NCBI GenBank assembly: GCA_900471485.1 | Contig: UCEU01000001.1 | Location: 248,001 to 312,000 of the forward strand | DNA length: 64,000 nucleotides | Source: Hyphomicrobiales bacterium | Lineage (GTDB): Bacteria; Pseudomonadota; Alphaproteobacteria; Rhizobiales; Rhizobiaceae | Direction of reading: 5' to 3' | Part shown: positions 8,382 to 17,937 of the stretch, in pieces | Numbering within the stretch: position 1 is the stretch's first letter | Layout: each line of letters starts with the position of its first letter | The notes under the pieces: generated by a model | What the model was told of the DNA's origin: nothing | The model's input: only the letters and a program-made list of their open reading frames with translations | The model's database searches: none | Program-made: the position numbers and the translations under genes

Positions 8382-10292
8382 TCAGGCCTCCTTGAACCAG
8401 AAGGTATCCGGCATGTAGACGCCGAAGAAGGAGGTCGGATCGAATCCATAGAGGGCTTTGTCCGGCACGTTTTGCAGCTTCGCGGATCTGAGGATCGGTT
8501 GCAGCGTGCTGTTGATCAGCCCGATGGAAAAGACCTGCTGCGTGAAGATCGACAGCATCTGGTGCCAGATCGTTTCGCGCTCTTCGAAACGGGTGGTCGC
8601 GCCCCACTGGTTGAGAAGGTCTACGAGTTGCTGCGCTTCCGGCAGATCCGGCGCGACGCCTTCCTGCCCGGCGGAAAGATAATACATGCCCCAGAGCGGC
8701 CATTGCAGCTGGTCGTCGAGTGTCGGCGCAAGCTGTCCCGGCGACATGTCGGCGGTGGCCACGCCGTTTTCCATGCCAAACCAGATCGACATCATAATCG
8801 TCCCGCTCATGGCGCGCGAGCGGAAGATGTCGCGCTGCGAGGTGCGGATGAAAAGCGCGATGCCTATTTCTCGCCAATGATCGCGCACCAGTTCGAGGAC
8901 GTCGGTGTCGAGATTGCTCTCGCCCGCCGTCTCCACGGTGATCTCCGCACGCCTTCCATCCGGCAGCAGCCGGATGTCGTCGCTGTCGCGCTTGTCTAGC
9001 CCGAGCTCGTCGAGCATCTTGTTTGCGAGTTCCGGGTCGTGCGCGGTAAAGGCGTTGGCATATTCCGGCTTGAACAACGGGCTCTCGGGCAGCACGCTGT
9101 CGGCGCTTTCCTTGCCGAGGCCATAGAAGGCGACCATGTTGATCTCATGCCGGTTGACGGCAAGCGAGAGCGCGCGGCGGAAATTCGCTTCGCGAAACAG
9201 CGAGCGCCAGACCTTGTCGGCGCAATTGAGGTTGGGCTGCAACGCCACGCGCGAACCGCGCGTCTGTTTCCACAGGTTCACCTTGACGGGGAAACGCTTC
9301 TCCGCGTCCTTCAGGAAGGTATAGTCGTTGAAGTCCACCCCCGTCGATTGCAGGTCCGACTCGCCGGCGCCAGCCTTGGCGGCGATGATCGAGGAGGAGC
9401 TAACGCCCACCACGAAGCGATCGATATAGGGCAACTGCTTGCCGTTCTCGTCGATCCGGTGGAAGAACGGATTGCGTACGAAGACGAACTGTTCGGCCGG
9501 CGGGGCAGTGGTGTTCTGCCAGGGGTCGAGTGTCGGCAGGGCCGGATTGTCCGGCCGCGAGGCGCGCGCCATCTTGATGTGCAGGTCCACCCATTTCTTG
9601 ACCCGGTTCTCCTTCATGAGCGCCGAAAGCCGGAAATCGTCCTGATACTTCTTGTGGAACTGCTTGAGATAGTGGGCCGGCCCGTAGATGACGAGGGGCA
9701 GGGGACCGGCCAGAAGCGGCATGAAATTCGGGTTCGGCCTGTCCCAGGTATAGCGGACGGTAACCGGATCGATCACCTCGAAGCGCGGCAGCTGGCCATG
9801 CGGGCGAAGCTCCAGGGCGCCGCCACCGGGCGTGAGTTCGCTGTTCAGGATCACGTCTTCCCACCAGTAGCGGAAATCGTCGGCGGTAAACGGCGCCCCG
9901 TCCGACCAGCGATGACCTTCGCGGAGGTGGAAGGTGAAGACGGAATCCTTTTCCGAGGTAAATCCGGCGAGGATATCCGGTTCGAACTGCAGCTTATCAG
10001 TGTAGCCGACCAGTCGCGAGTAGCCGTAGACCGTCATGTAGCGAATGTCTTTGGCGCTGCCGATAATCGTGCGAACCGTGCCGCCATAGACGCCGGGCTC
10101 GCGGCCCATCGCCTTCATGTTGATGATGCGCGGATGCGTCGGCAGCCGATCCACCATCGGCGGAATGCGGCCGGCGCGCAGCCAGTCGCGGAGGAACTCG
10201 GGCTCGATGTCGCGATCGGCGGCCGCATTCGCAAGAGAGGGGGCGATGGCCGAGCCGATCAGTCCGCCGAGAAAGGTGCGCCGGCTTACCAT
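8382..10292 (-). CDS. Peptide-type ABC transporter substrate-binding protein (SBP family 5), Tat signal
   Basis: Predicted 636-aa periplasmic binding protein. The N-terminus has a twin-arginine signal (SRRTFLGG, residues 3-10) and a hydrophobic stretch ending in ANAA, so export folded by Tat is likely. The body carries the family-5 hallmarks: REGHRWSDGAPFTADDF (about residue 125-140) and a conserved region around LSLAVNRHEIN. It is longer than the 500-550 aa usual for OppA/DppA and closer to YejA-type proteins. The start overlaps the ATPase stop by seven bases (ATGGTAA). The ligand, presumably a peptide or peptide-like compound, cannot be read from sequence; the glycosyltransferases downstream make a cell-wall or glycan fragment possible. 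Confidence 0.93.
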   Translation of the reverse strand: MVSRRTFLGGLIGSAIAPSLANAAADRDIEPEFLRDWLRAGRIPPMVDRLPTHPRIINMKAMGREPGVYGGTVRTIIGSAKDIRYMTVYGYSRLVGYTDKLQFEPDILAGFTSEKDSVFTFHLREGHRWSDGAPFTADDFRYWWEDVILNSELTPGGGALELRPHGQLPRFEVIDPVTVRYTWDRPNPNFMPLLAGPLPLVIYGPAHYLKQFHKKYQDDFRLSALMKENRVKKWVDLHIKMARASRPDNPALPTLDPWQNTTAPPAEQFVFVRNPFFHRIDENGKQLPYIDRFVVGVSSSSIIAAKAGAGESDLQSTGVDFNDYTFLKDAEKRFPVKVNLWKQTRGSRVALQPNLNCADKVWRSLFREANFRRALSLAVNRHEINMVAFYGLGKESADSVLPESPLFKPEYANAFTAHDPELANKMLDELGLDKRDSDDIRLLPDGRRAEITVETAGESNLDTDVLELVRDHWREIGIALFIRTSQRDIFRSRAMSGTIMMSIWFGMENGVATADMSPGQLAPTLDDQLQWPLWGMYYLSAGQEGVAPDLPEAQQLVDLLNQWGATTRFEERETIWHQMLSIFTQQVFSIGLINSTLQPILRSAKLQNVPDKALYGFDPTSFFGVYMPDTFWFKEA

Positions 10293-12178
10293 GAGCGCAA
10301 CTCCTTGACATCGGCGCCCTTGCGGGCACGCACCAGATGGCCGTTGCCGAGGTCGGCATAATCGAGTTCCGAGGCGTCGTCATGCTCGGCGGTGAAGGTG
10401 ATCCCCCAGTTCTGCTTGTCCGCGGCGCCGTTTTTGCGCAGCGCCTCGAAATCGAGCGGCCGGTTGAGGTCGGGGAAGGGGACCGCTGCCAGAAGCGATT
10501 TGGTGTAGGGGTGGACGGGATCACGCAGGATGATCTCGCGCGGCGCGATCTCGACGATGCGTCCCTTGCACATCACGGCGATGCGATCGGCCATATAGTC
10601 GACGACGGCGAGATTGTGCGAGATGAAGAGATAGGTGAGCCCCAGTTCCTTCTGCAGGTCCTTGAGCAGGTTCAGGATCTGCGCCTGGACGGACACGTCG
10701 AGTGCCGAAACCGGTTCATCGAGGATGATCAGCTTGGGGCCGAGCGCAAGCGCGCGCGCGATGCCGATGCGCTGGCGCTGTCCGCCGGAAAAGCTGTGCG
10801 GGTAACGGCTGAGGTGGCGCCGGTCGAGGCCGATGGCGCCCATCAGCGCTTCCACGCGCTGCTTGCGTTCGGCGCTGTCGCCGCGATCATGGATTTCGAG
10901 CGGTTCGCTCAGGATGTTGCGCACGGTCATGCGCGGTGAGAGCGACGAGACAGGATCCTGGAACACCATCTGGATCTTGGTGCGCATTTCCTGCAGATCA
11001 TCGCCCTGGACGGAGAGAACGTCGGTCACTTCGGTGCCGTCGTTGAATATCACCGAGCCGCTGTCGGGTGTGATGGCGCGCATGAGGATCTTGCTGACCG
11101 TGGTCTTGCCGCAGCCGGATTCGCCGACAAGACCAAGGCATTCACCGCGCAGGATATCGAAGCTGACATCATCGACTGCGCGCACCGTGGTTGCCTCACG
11201 GGTGCCGAAAAGGCCGCGGTTGCGCGTCTTGAAGCTCTTGGTGAGGTTGTTCACCGACAACAACACCTTTGGTCCTTCAGCCTTGATCTTCTTCTTACCG
11301 ATCAGCGACTCCAGGTTGACGGGTACGTCGCGCAGCGCCTTCAGCCGCTCGCCGGGCTTCATGTCGAAGTGCGGAACGGCCGCCATCAGCCCCTTGAGAT
11401 AGGGATGCTGCGGATTGCGGAAGATGGCGTCGACCGGTCCCGCTTCCATGATCTCGCCGTGGTAGATCACCACGACTTCGTCGGCCATGTTGGCGACGAC
11501 GCCGAGATCGTGGGTAATGAGAAGCATCGCCATGCCGAGCTTGTGCTGCAGGTCGCGCAGCAGTTCGAGGATCTGCGCCTGGATCGTCACGTCGAGCGCG
11601 GTTGTCGGCTCGTCGGCGATCAAAAGCGCCGGCTTGCAGATCAGCGCCATGGCGATCATCGCTCGCTGGCGCATGCCGCCGGAGAGCTCGAAAGGGTACA
11701 TGTCGAAGGTGCGGTGCGGATTGGCGAAGCCGACCAGCCCGAGCATCTCTTCGGTGCGCTCGCGCGCCTCCTTCTTGTCGGCGTCCGTGTGGATCAACAG
11801 CGCTTCACTGATCTGGTTGCCGACGGTGTGCAGCGGCGAGAGCGAGGTCATCGGCTCCTGGAAGATCGTCGCCATGCGGCGGCCGCGCAGATCGCGCATC
11901 TCGGCGCTGTCGCGCGAGTAGTGCAGGATATCCGTCGTCTTGCCGTCGAGCGGATCGGTGAACAGGATCTTGCCCTCGGCCGTGGCCGGGTTGGGGAGAA
12001 TACCCATGATGCTTTGGCTGATAACCGACTTGCCGGATCCGGACTCGCCGACCAGCGCCGTTACCTTGCCCGGAAGAATGCGGAGATTGGCGCCCTTTAC
12101 GACACGAAGGCGGTCGCCAAAGATCGAGAAGGAAACGTCGAGATTCTCGATGCGTAACAGATCGGACGCGGCCGCCAT
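10286..12178 (-). CDS. Peptide-type ABC transporter, two fused ATP-binding domains (DppD-DppF / YejF type)
   Basis: Predicted 630-aa cytoplasmic ATPase with two complete nucleotide-binding domains. Domain 1: Walker A GESGSGKS (residues 44-51), signature LSGGMRQR, Walker [13 protein letters not shown]. Domain 2: Walker A GESGCGKT (about 340), signature FSGGQRQR, Walker [13 protein letters not shown]. Both end in the oligopeptide-transporter tail ([12 protein letters not shown] and [12 protein letters not shown]), which marks the Dpp/Opp/Yej class. No catalytic residue looks lost. It is the first gene of the minus-strand run, with a possible Shine-Dalgarno (GGGGA) some ten bases ahead of ATG 12178, so the operon promoter should lie between 12179 and 12331. 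Confidence 0.94.
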   Translation of the reverse strand: MAAASDLLRIENLDVSFSIFGDRLRVVKGANLRILPGKVTALVGESGSGKSVISQSIMGILPNPATAEGKILFTDPLDGKTTDILHYSRDSAEMRDLRGRRMATIFQEPMTSLSPLHTVGNQISEALLIHTDADKKEARERTEEMLGLVGFANPHRTFDMYPFELSGGMRQRAMIAMALICKPALLIADEPTTALDVTIQAQILELLRDLQHKLGMAMLLITHDLGVVANMADEVVVIYHGEIMEAGPVDAIFRNPQHPYLKGLMAAVPHFDMKPGERLKALRDVPVNLESLIGKKKIKAEGPKVLLSVNNLTKSFKTRNRGLFGTREATTVRAVDDVSFDILRGECLGLVGESGCGKTTVSKILMRAITPDSGSVIFNDGTEVTDVLSVQGDDLQEMRTKIQMVFQDPVSSLSPRMTVRNILSEPLEIHDRGDSAERKQRVEALMGAIGLDRRHLSRYPHSFSGGQRQRIGIARALALGPKLIILDEPVSALDVSVQAQILNLLKDLQKELGLTYLFISHNLAVVDYMADRIAVMCKGRIVEIAPREIILRDPVHPYTKSLLAAVPFPDLNRPLDFEALRKNGAADKQNWGITFTAEHDDASELDYADLGNGHLVRARKGADVKELRSW

Positions 12179-12331
12179 GCCAATGAAATTCCCCAGCTTT
12201 TATTGTTCCCAATCAGGCACACTACCGTACCGTCAACTGGGTGTCTAGCTGATGACAAATGGCTGCGGATCGCCGCGTTTCGGACGCTGCGGAAAATAAA
12301 GCTCTGGATGTTCTCCGGCGGTTAACTGCTT

Positions 12332-13693
12332 CTACTGAATGAACTTCTCCGCAGCCGGCTCCTTGGCCTGCTTGCGCGCATCCCGATGCAGCAGGATAAC
12401 CTGCTCGGCTTCCGAAAGGCTGCTTTGCGCGATCTCGTCGAAACCGTCCTCCAAGGGCATGGCCGGCGCCGGCGGACGTGGCTGCAGGACCGTGACTTTC
12501 TGCCGGACGCCGCGAAGCTTCTCTTCGCCGAGCGTCGTCCACTCGCCGCCGCAATAGCCGGCGAAGGCCTGGCTCGCCACGACCTCGCGCGAATACTTCT
12601 TGGTCAGCGACTGCAGGCGCTGCACCTCGTTGACGGCCGATCCGAAGGCCGAGAACGTCAGCCGATCCTTCAGGCCCACATTGCCAAGCATGACATTGCC
12701 GACGTGCAGGCCGATCCCGTAGGAAATCTTGTTGAAGCCTTTCTCCGCACGTTCGAGATTGAGGTCTGCGACCCGTGCCTGGGCCTGATGAACGGCGGAA
12801 AGCGCGGCCTGGCAGGCCATCTTCGAAGGGTCCTTGTGGCGTCCGCAGGGGTAGACCGCAAGAAAGCCGTCGCCAAGGAAGCTCAGGATCTCGCCACCGT
12901 TGCGGTTGAAGGGGGCGGCGATCGCATCGAAGAACTGGTTGAGCGTGTCGATATAAGCCTGCCGCCCTTCCTTCTCGGCATACATGGTGGACTGGCGCAT
13001 GTCGCCCATCACTAGCGCCGCGCGAATGGTCTCGCCATCGCCGCGACGAATCTGGCCGTTGAGCACGCGCTTGCCAGCATCGCCGCCCAGATAGGTGGTC
13101 AGCATGTTGTTGGCGAGTTTGCCGAGAACGGCCATCTTGGCGGCAACCGCCAGGTGGTTCTGCATCCTCAGCAGCGCATCGATCATGTCGTCGGAAAAAC
13201 CGCTGTGGCTGTCGGTGGACCACGATCCCATCATGCCCTGCACGGAACCGTCGCCGAACGGCTGCACGAAGGCGAGATAGTCGGTGATGCGATCCGCGCG
13301 CAAATCGAGGAAGACGGGAAATTCGGCTGGACCGTCAGCCGGGATGCGGCGGCGGATGTGCTGGAGATTATTGTCGAGCAGATAGTAATAGGGGCTCTGC
13401 AGGAAGCGTTCCGGCTTCTGGCCGGCCGCGTGCCGATAGCCTTCGATGGTCACGCCGCTTGAGCGCTTCCAGGTGAAGCTCAGCGCATCATAGAGCGGAT
13501 GCAACATCGAAAAAGTCAGATGCACCCGGGCGATCGGCAGGCCTGCGGCGGCGATCCGCTCGCAGAAGCCGCGTACGATGTTCTCGAGATCGTCGCCAGC
13601 CAGGGACGAGTTCGTCAGCCACTCCGCGACCTTGTCCAGAAGAATGGAAGAGACGCTGGTTTCGATGGTGCCCATTCTCGGTATGATCCTCAT
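12332..13693 (-). CDS. Class III adenylate/guanylate cyclase-like protein
   Basis: Predicted 453-aa protein, start ATG 13693 (ATG 13675 also possible; the frame is open to 13819). Residues 1-200 form an uncharacterised N-terminal region seen with rhizobial cyclases. Residues about 222-400 are a class III cyclase domain. The two metal-binding aspartates are present (D231 in MGDMRQST, D275 in FLGDGF), as are the transition-state asparagine and arginine (N355, R359 in GSAVNEVQR). The purine-selecting positions are unusual: the lysine is S271 and the aspartate or threonine is S348. It has no obvious transmembrane helices. Catalysis is plausible but nucleotide preference cannot be assigned. The C-terminal 50 residues are alanine-rich and unconserved in look. 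Confidence 0.85.
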   Translation of the reverse strand: MRIIPRMGTIETSVSSILLDKVAEWLTNSSLAGDDLENIVRGFCERIAAAGLPIARVHLTFSMLHPLYDALSFTWKRSSGVTIEGYRHAAGQKPERFLQSPYYYLLDNNLQHIRRRIPADGPAEFPVFLDLRADRITDYLAFVQPFGDGSVQGMMGSWSTDSHSGFSDDMIDALLRMQNHLAVAAKMAVLGKLANNMLTTYLGGDAGKRVLNGQIRRGDGETIRAALVMGDMRQSTMYAEKEGRQAYIDTLNQFFDAIAAPFNRNGGEILSFLGDGFLAVYPCGRHKDPSKMACQAALSAVHQAQARVADLNLERAEKGFNKISYGIGLHVGNVMLGNVGLKDRLTFSAFGSAVNEVQRLQSLTKKYSREVVASQAFAGYCGGEWTTLGEEKLRGVRQKVTVLQPRPPAPAMPLEDGFDEIAQSSLSEAEQVILLHRDARKQAKEPAAEKFIQ

Positions 13694-14087
13694 GATGCAC
13701 CCATCCCTCAAAAGCGTAGACACCCCGTCCGCGACACTGATTGCGCAAGACGAGGGGCGAGGATGGGCGGGTAATATTATTGTGTCAACGACCCGCCGGA
13801 AAACCGGCGGCAAGTCCATTCAAGCGGTTGATATATAAGCAGGAACGGTACTCGGTTCAGTAGGCTGTTACCTTCACTAGATAGGCGCGCTCCCATGCCC
13901 GGACAATGGCAGCGGAGGATTTTTTCAAGGTGCCGGTGCCGTGTCGCGGGCAGCGAGTCATTTTGGCAACAGTCGGCTTTCGGTCCTCCGGTGGTCACGA
14001 TCGCGTCAGGCGACCAATTGAGGTCGCGTGCTGCGGGTTTCAATCGGCGCGATCTTGCATTAGATCAAGGCTCCATTTCGCATTCAG
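13694..14087. promoter_or_regulatory. Divergent intergenic region, cyclase / sugar dehydrogenase
   Basis: About 390 bp separate the cyclase (minus) from the sugar dehydrogenase (plus). No gene with convincing coding character is present; short frames here are low quality. The segment around 13845-13900 is relatively AT-rich (GATATATAAG at 13848-13857) and could hold the cyclase promoter. The dehydrogenase start at 14088 has no strong Shine-Dalgarno. Confidence 0.4.
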
Positions 14088-15440
14088 ATGAGACCAGCCT
14101 TGGCCAGTTCCCCCGCCTACGAAACGCTCTCGACGAAGATTGAAAGCCGCGCCGCCCGCGCCGGCGTCATTGGCCTTGGCTATGTCGGCCTGCCGCTGGC
14201 AATGGCGATCGCGCGCAGCGGCTTCGCGGTCACCGGCTTCGATATCGACCCGAAGAAGATCGTCGCGCTGGATGCCCGCAAATCCTATATCGACGCCGTT
14301 GGCGATGCGGATCTGATCGCCGAGATCGAGGCTGGGCGGTTCGGCGCCACCACTGATTTCGCGGGCCTTGCGGCGTGTGACGTCATCATCATCTGCGTCC
14401 CCACCCCGCTGACCAAGCACCGTGACCCGGATCTTTCCTTCGTCGAGGCGACCTCGCGCGCGATTGCCGAGCATCTGCGCCCCGGCCAGCTCGTGGTGCT
14501 GGAATCGACCACCTATCCGGGTACCACCGACGATGTGGTCAAGGTCATCCTTGAAAAGACCGGCCTGCGCGCTGGCGTCGATTTCTTCGTCGGCTTCTCG
14601 CCCGAGCGCGAGGATCCGGGCAACCAGCATTTCAATACGGCAACGATCCCCAAGGTTGTGGCCGGCGACGGGCCTGAGGCCCTGGCTCTGATGAAGAGCT
14701 TCTATGGTGCTGCGGTGAAGACCGTGGTGCCGGTCTCTTCCAATGCTACGGCCGAGGCCGTGAAGCTGACGGAGAACATCTTCCGTTCGGTCAACATCGC
14801 GCTCGTCAACGAGTTGAAGACCGTCTACGCCGCCATGGGCATCGACGTATGGGAAGTCATCGACGCGGCCAAGACCAAGCCGTTCGGCTACATGCCGTTC
14901 TATCCCGGCCCGGGACTGGGCGGTCACTGCATCCCGATCGATCCCTTCTATCTCACCTGGAAATCACGCGAATACGAACTGCCGACCCGCTTCATCGAGC
15001 TTGCCGGCGAGATCAATTCGGCGATGCCGCGCTATGTCGTCGGCAAGCTCGCCGAAGCGCTCGATATCCGCGCCGGCAAGGCGCTCAGCCGGTCCCGCGT
15101 GCTGGTGCTCGGCCTTGCCTACAAGAAGAACGTCGGCGACATCAGGGAAAGCCCGTCGCTCCGGCTGATCGAGATCATCGAGGAACGCGGCGGCAAGGCC
15201 GACTATCACGATCCGCATGTCGGCGAGATACCGTCGACGCGCGAGTATCAGGCGCTGAAGGGACGCAAGTCGGTCGATCTCAGCCCTGAAACCGTTGCGG
15301 GCTATGACGCCATTCTGGTTGCTACCGATCATGACGGTATCGATTATGCCGGTCTGGCAGGAAATGGCGCACTTATCGTCGATACGCGCAACATCTTCGC
15401 CAAGCTCGGTCTCGCGGGCGAAAACATCATCAAGGCATAA
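14088..15440 (+). CDS. UDP-sugar 6-dehydrogenase, WbpA/TviB type
   Basis: Predicted 450-aa NAD-dependent nucleotide-sugar dehydrogenase that oxidises the C6 hydroxyl of a UDP-HexNAc or UDP-hexose to a uronate. The N-terminal Rossmann fold has GLGYVGLP (about residues 28-35). The middle has VPTPL and FSPERxDPGN, typical of the UDP-N-acetylhexosamine dehydrogenases (WbpA, TviB, WecC) rather than plain UDP-glucose dehydrogenase. The catalytic cysteine is C281 in GGHCIPIDP. The C-terminal UDP-binding domain begins near GLAYKKNVGD. It is transcribed away from the cyclase. It would supply acidic sugar for a surface polysaccharide, which fits the glycosyltransferases nearby, but it is not in their operon. 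Confidence 0.92.
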   Translation: MRPALASSPAYETLSTKIESRAARAGVIGLGYVGLPLAMAIARSGFAVTGFDIDPKKIVALDARKSYIDAVGDADLIAEIEAGRFGATTDFAGLAACDVIIICVPTPLTKHRDPDLSFVEATSRAIAEHLRPGQLVVLESTTYPGTTDDVVKVILEKTGLRAGVDFFVGFSPEREDPGNQHFNTATIPKVVAGDGPEALALMKSFYGAAVKTVVPVSSNATAEAVKLTENIFRSVNIALVNELKTVYAAMGIDVWEVIDAAKTKPFGYMPFYPGPGLGGHCIPIDPFYLTWKSREYELPTRFIELAGEINSAMPRYVVGKLAEALDIRAGKALSRSRVLVLGLAYKKNVGDIRESPSLRLIEIIEERGGKADYHDPHVGEIPSTREYQALKGRKSVDLSPETVAGYDAILVATDHDGIDYAGLAGNGALIVDTRNIFAKLGLAGENIIKA

Positions 15441-15473
15441 GAAATGACGCGGTCGTCGTGAGGCTGAAGTGCC

Positions 15474-16865
15474 TCAGGGCAACCGCACGTTCTGGCCACC
15501 GATCCAGGTCGAGGCGATATTCGCCTTCGACGCGGTATAGATGATCTTCTGCAGGATCTGCTCGCCGCCATCGAGTTCGTCGAAGAGCCGAACCGATCCC
15601 TTCTCCGCCTTGGTGTCGATGACGATCGCGTCGAAGAGGTAGCCCGGCTGGAACTGTCCGACGGGCAGATCGAGCGCCGCGCCGCCGCCTGTCGTTGCGA
15701 TATAGAAAGCATCGCGGAAGTCGATCTGCGCCGGACCGAATGTCGCGCGCGCCTCGCCGTTTCGATTTGGATCGACGCCGCTTTCCAGCGCTCGCGACAT
15801 CAGGATCGCACCGCGGCAGTTTTCCAGCATCGACGCGCTCGGGCCGCCGGAGATGTCCGTTCCAAGACCAACGTGCAGGCCTTTTTCCAGCGCGGCGCGC
15901 AGAGGGAACACGGCATTTGCGAAATAGACGTTCGACAGCGGGCAATGCGCGATGGCGGCCTCGCGCGCGCGGACCCGTTCCATGTCGTCCGATGTCAGGA
16001 AGTTCGCATGGGCAAGCACGCTGCGGCGGCCGAGAAGCCCGAACTGGTCGAGCATCTCGGCATCGGTTTTGCCGTAGCGCTGCTTTACGTAGCCATGCGC
16101 CCAATCGCTCTCGGAGCAGTGGGTCTGGACATGGCAGCCGCACTCCTTGGCGAGCGCGCCCAGCCCCTCAAGCGTGGCGTCGGTGCAGGATGGGATGAAG
16201 CGCGGCGTGATGACCGGCAGCACGCGGTCGTCGCCGTTCCTTGGGTGAGCTCTGATATAGTCGATCAGCGAGCGCGTACCTTCGATCGCAGCTTCCGGCG
16301 AAGGATCGCGATAGTAGTCGGGACACTCATCCGCATTGTCCATTGCGACCTTGCCGACAAGCGCACGCTGGCCCTTTTCAAGGCAGACGTCGACCAGAAC
16401 ACGCGTTGCGTCCTGGTGAATGGTGGCGAAGTAGAGGGCGGTCGTGGTGCCGTTGGCCAGGAGATCGTCAACCAGGAGGTTATAGCTTCGCTTGGCGAAA
16501 GCGGTGTCCTCGTAGCGGGCTTCGAGCGGAAAGGTGTATTTCTGCAGCCAGACCTCGAGCGGCACATCAAGTGCGCTGCCCAGCTGCGGATATTGTGGCG
16601 CATGAACGTGCAGATCGACGAAGCCGGGAAGGAGGTAGGAGCCGACAGGAAGAGTGACGAGCTCACCGGTATCTTCCCGTGCATCCCTGATCGTGCGGTA
16701 GTTCGGATCGCTGGGCCGATGCACGGCCTTGATCGTTCCGTCGGCGCCGATATCGATCAGGACGTCGTCCAGAATATCGATCTTTCCGCGTTCCGGCGCA
16801 TGAAAACCGGAGGCACAGAGCGTCTTGTTACGCAAATCCAATGCAGTATTCCCAAATTCAGTCAA
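15474..16865 (-). CDS. guaD: Guanine deaminase
   Basis: Predicted 463-aa amidohydrolase converting guanine to xanthine and ammonia in purine salvage or catabolism. The metal-site motifs are all present: PGFVDLHVHAPQY (from residue 80), HCSES, a HANFL segment with the third histidine region, and GTDISGG for the catalytic aspartate. HCSESDW and the length agree with bacterial GuaD rather than with cytosine deaminase or chlorohydrolase relatives. It converges on the sugar dehydrogenase with 33 bp between them, and no other purine gene is in the window. Confidence 0.93.
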   Translation of the reverse strand: MTEFGNTALDLRNKTLCASGFHAPERGKIDILDDVLIDIGADGTIKAVHRPSDPNYRTIRDAREDTGELVTLPVGSYLLPGFVDLHVHAPQYPQLGSALDVPLEVWLQKYTFPLEARYEDTAFAKRSYNLLVDDLLANGTTTALYFATIHQDATRVLVDVCLEKGQRALVGKVAMDNADECPDYYRDPSPEAAIEGTRSLIDYIRAHPRNGDDRVLPVITPRFIPSCTDATLEGLGALAKECGCHVQTHCSESDWAHGYVKQRYGKTDAEMLDQFGLLGRRSVLAHANFLTSDDMERVRAREAAIAHCPLSNVYFANAVFPLRAALEKGLHVGLGTDISGGPSASMLENCRGAILMSRALESGVDPNRNGEARATFGPAQIDFRDAFYIATTGGGAALDLPVGQFQPGYLFDAIVIDTKAEKGSVRLFDELDGGEQILQKIIYTASKANIASTWIGGQNVRLP

Positions 16866-17163
16866 TTCTCGACTGCCCGCGCGCGATCAGCCACGGGTTG
16901 AAATCTACCGCGCTTTTCCGTGCCGTCCATGCCTAGAGCCGTGCGTTTTTCGCGGGGCAGCCCTGCGTCCTTAAGTCACGGCTGCCGACATGGGCTAACA
17001 TCGTTGCGGTCGGCGGATGATACCGTTCTCGCTGAAAATCAAGACGGTTTGCGCGCGTGATATCGCGAACCGAGCGGCCGTATCGCCCCAATGCCATGAT
17101 GTGATAGCGTCCATGTTCGACCCGTCCGATGCTTATCCGAGCCGGACGCATGGAGGCATTGAC
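16866..17163. promoter_or_regulatory. Divergent intergenic region, guaD / SDR
   Basis: About 300 bp between guaD (minus) and the SDR gene (plus). I see no gene, hairpin or clear promoter element, apart from the GGAGG Shine-Dalgarno at its right end that serves the SDR start. Confidence 0.35.
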
Positions 17164-17931
17164 GTGACATTTCCCCTTTTCGATCTTGCTGGAAGACGCG
17201 GGCTGATCACCGGCTCGTCGCAAGGCATCGGCTTTGCGCTGGCGCGTGGGCTCGCTGAGCATGGCGCGTCCGTCGTCTTGAACGGTCGCGATCGATCGAG
17301 GCTCGAAAACGCCGCATCCGGGCTCAAGGCTGAGGGCCATGATGTTGCCGTTTGCGATTTCGACGTTACGAACGCGGAGGCGGTGAGGCGCGGTATCGAT
17401 ACTCTGGAGATGGAACTGGGACCGGTCGATATTCTGGTGAATAATGCCGGAATGCAGTTTCGCGCGCCGCTGGAGGATTTTCCCGCCGATCGCTGGCAAC
17501 AGCTACTGACCACCAATGTTTCAAGCGCGTTCTTTGCCGGACAGGCTGTGGCGCGACACATGATCCCGCGCCAGCGCGGAAAGATCATCAATATCGCCTC
17601 GGTGCAAAGCGAGCTCGCGCGTCCGGGCATCGCGCCCTATACGGCGACCAAGGGTGCCATAAAGAACCTGACCCGCGGAATGTGCGCGGACTGGGCGAAG
17701 CACGGCCTGCAGGTGAATGCGATTGCGCCGGGCTATTTCAAGACGCCGCTCAACCAGGCGCTTGTCGATAACGAGGAATTTTCATCCTGGCTCGAAAAGC
17801 GGACACCTGCCGCGCGTTGGGGCAATGTCGACGAGTTGGTCGGCGCGGCAGTCTTTCTCGCCAGCAATGCGTCGTCCTTTGTCAATGGACACACGCTCTA
17901 TGTCGACGGCGGCATCACGACTTGCCTCTAG
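17164..17931 (+). CDS. SDR oxidoreductase, gluconate 5-dehydrogenase-like
   Basis: Predicted 255-aa classical short-chain dehydrogenase. The start is the GTG at 17164: GGAGG stands seven bases upstream and the cofactor motif then begins at a normal distance (TGSSQGIG, residues 16-23). The frame is open to 17017, but the extra residues look non-coding. NNAG, the catalytic pair Y159 and K163 (YTATK), and the C-terminal YVDGG are present. The YTATKGAIKNLTRGMC stretch and NAIAPGYFKT resemble gluconate 5-dehydrogenase (IdnO/Gno). It converges with the IclR regulator, six bases apart. The substrate is inferred from resemblance only. Confidence 0.85.
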   Translation: MTFPLFDLAGRRGLITGSSQGIGFALARGLAEHGASVVLNGRDRSRLENAASGLKAEGHDVAVCDFDVTNAEAVRRGIDTLEMELGPVDILVNNAGMQFRAPLEDFPADRWQQLLTTNVSSAFFAGQAVARHMIPRQRGKIINIASVQSELARPGIAPYTATKGAIKNLTRGMCADWAKHGLQVNAIAPGYFKTPLNQALVDNEEFSSWLEKRTPAARWGNVDELVGAAVFLASNASSFVNGHTLYVDGGITTCL

Positions 17932-17937
17932 AAGCGG

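Noticed and set aside
12222..13223. Long minus-strand frame overlapping the cyclase
   Set aside because: Shadow of the cyclase gene in another frame; the product is Arg-rich and has no motif, while the cyclase frame holds all catalytic residues.
15459..15476. Hairpin TGAGGC / GCCTCA between the convergent sugar dehydrogenase and guaD
   Set aside because: Only six base pairs, no T tract, and it overlaps the guaD stop codon. Too weak to call a terminator.
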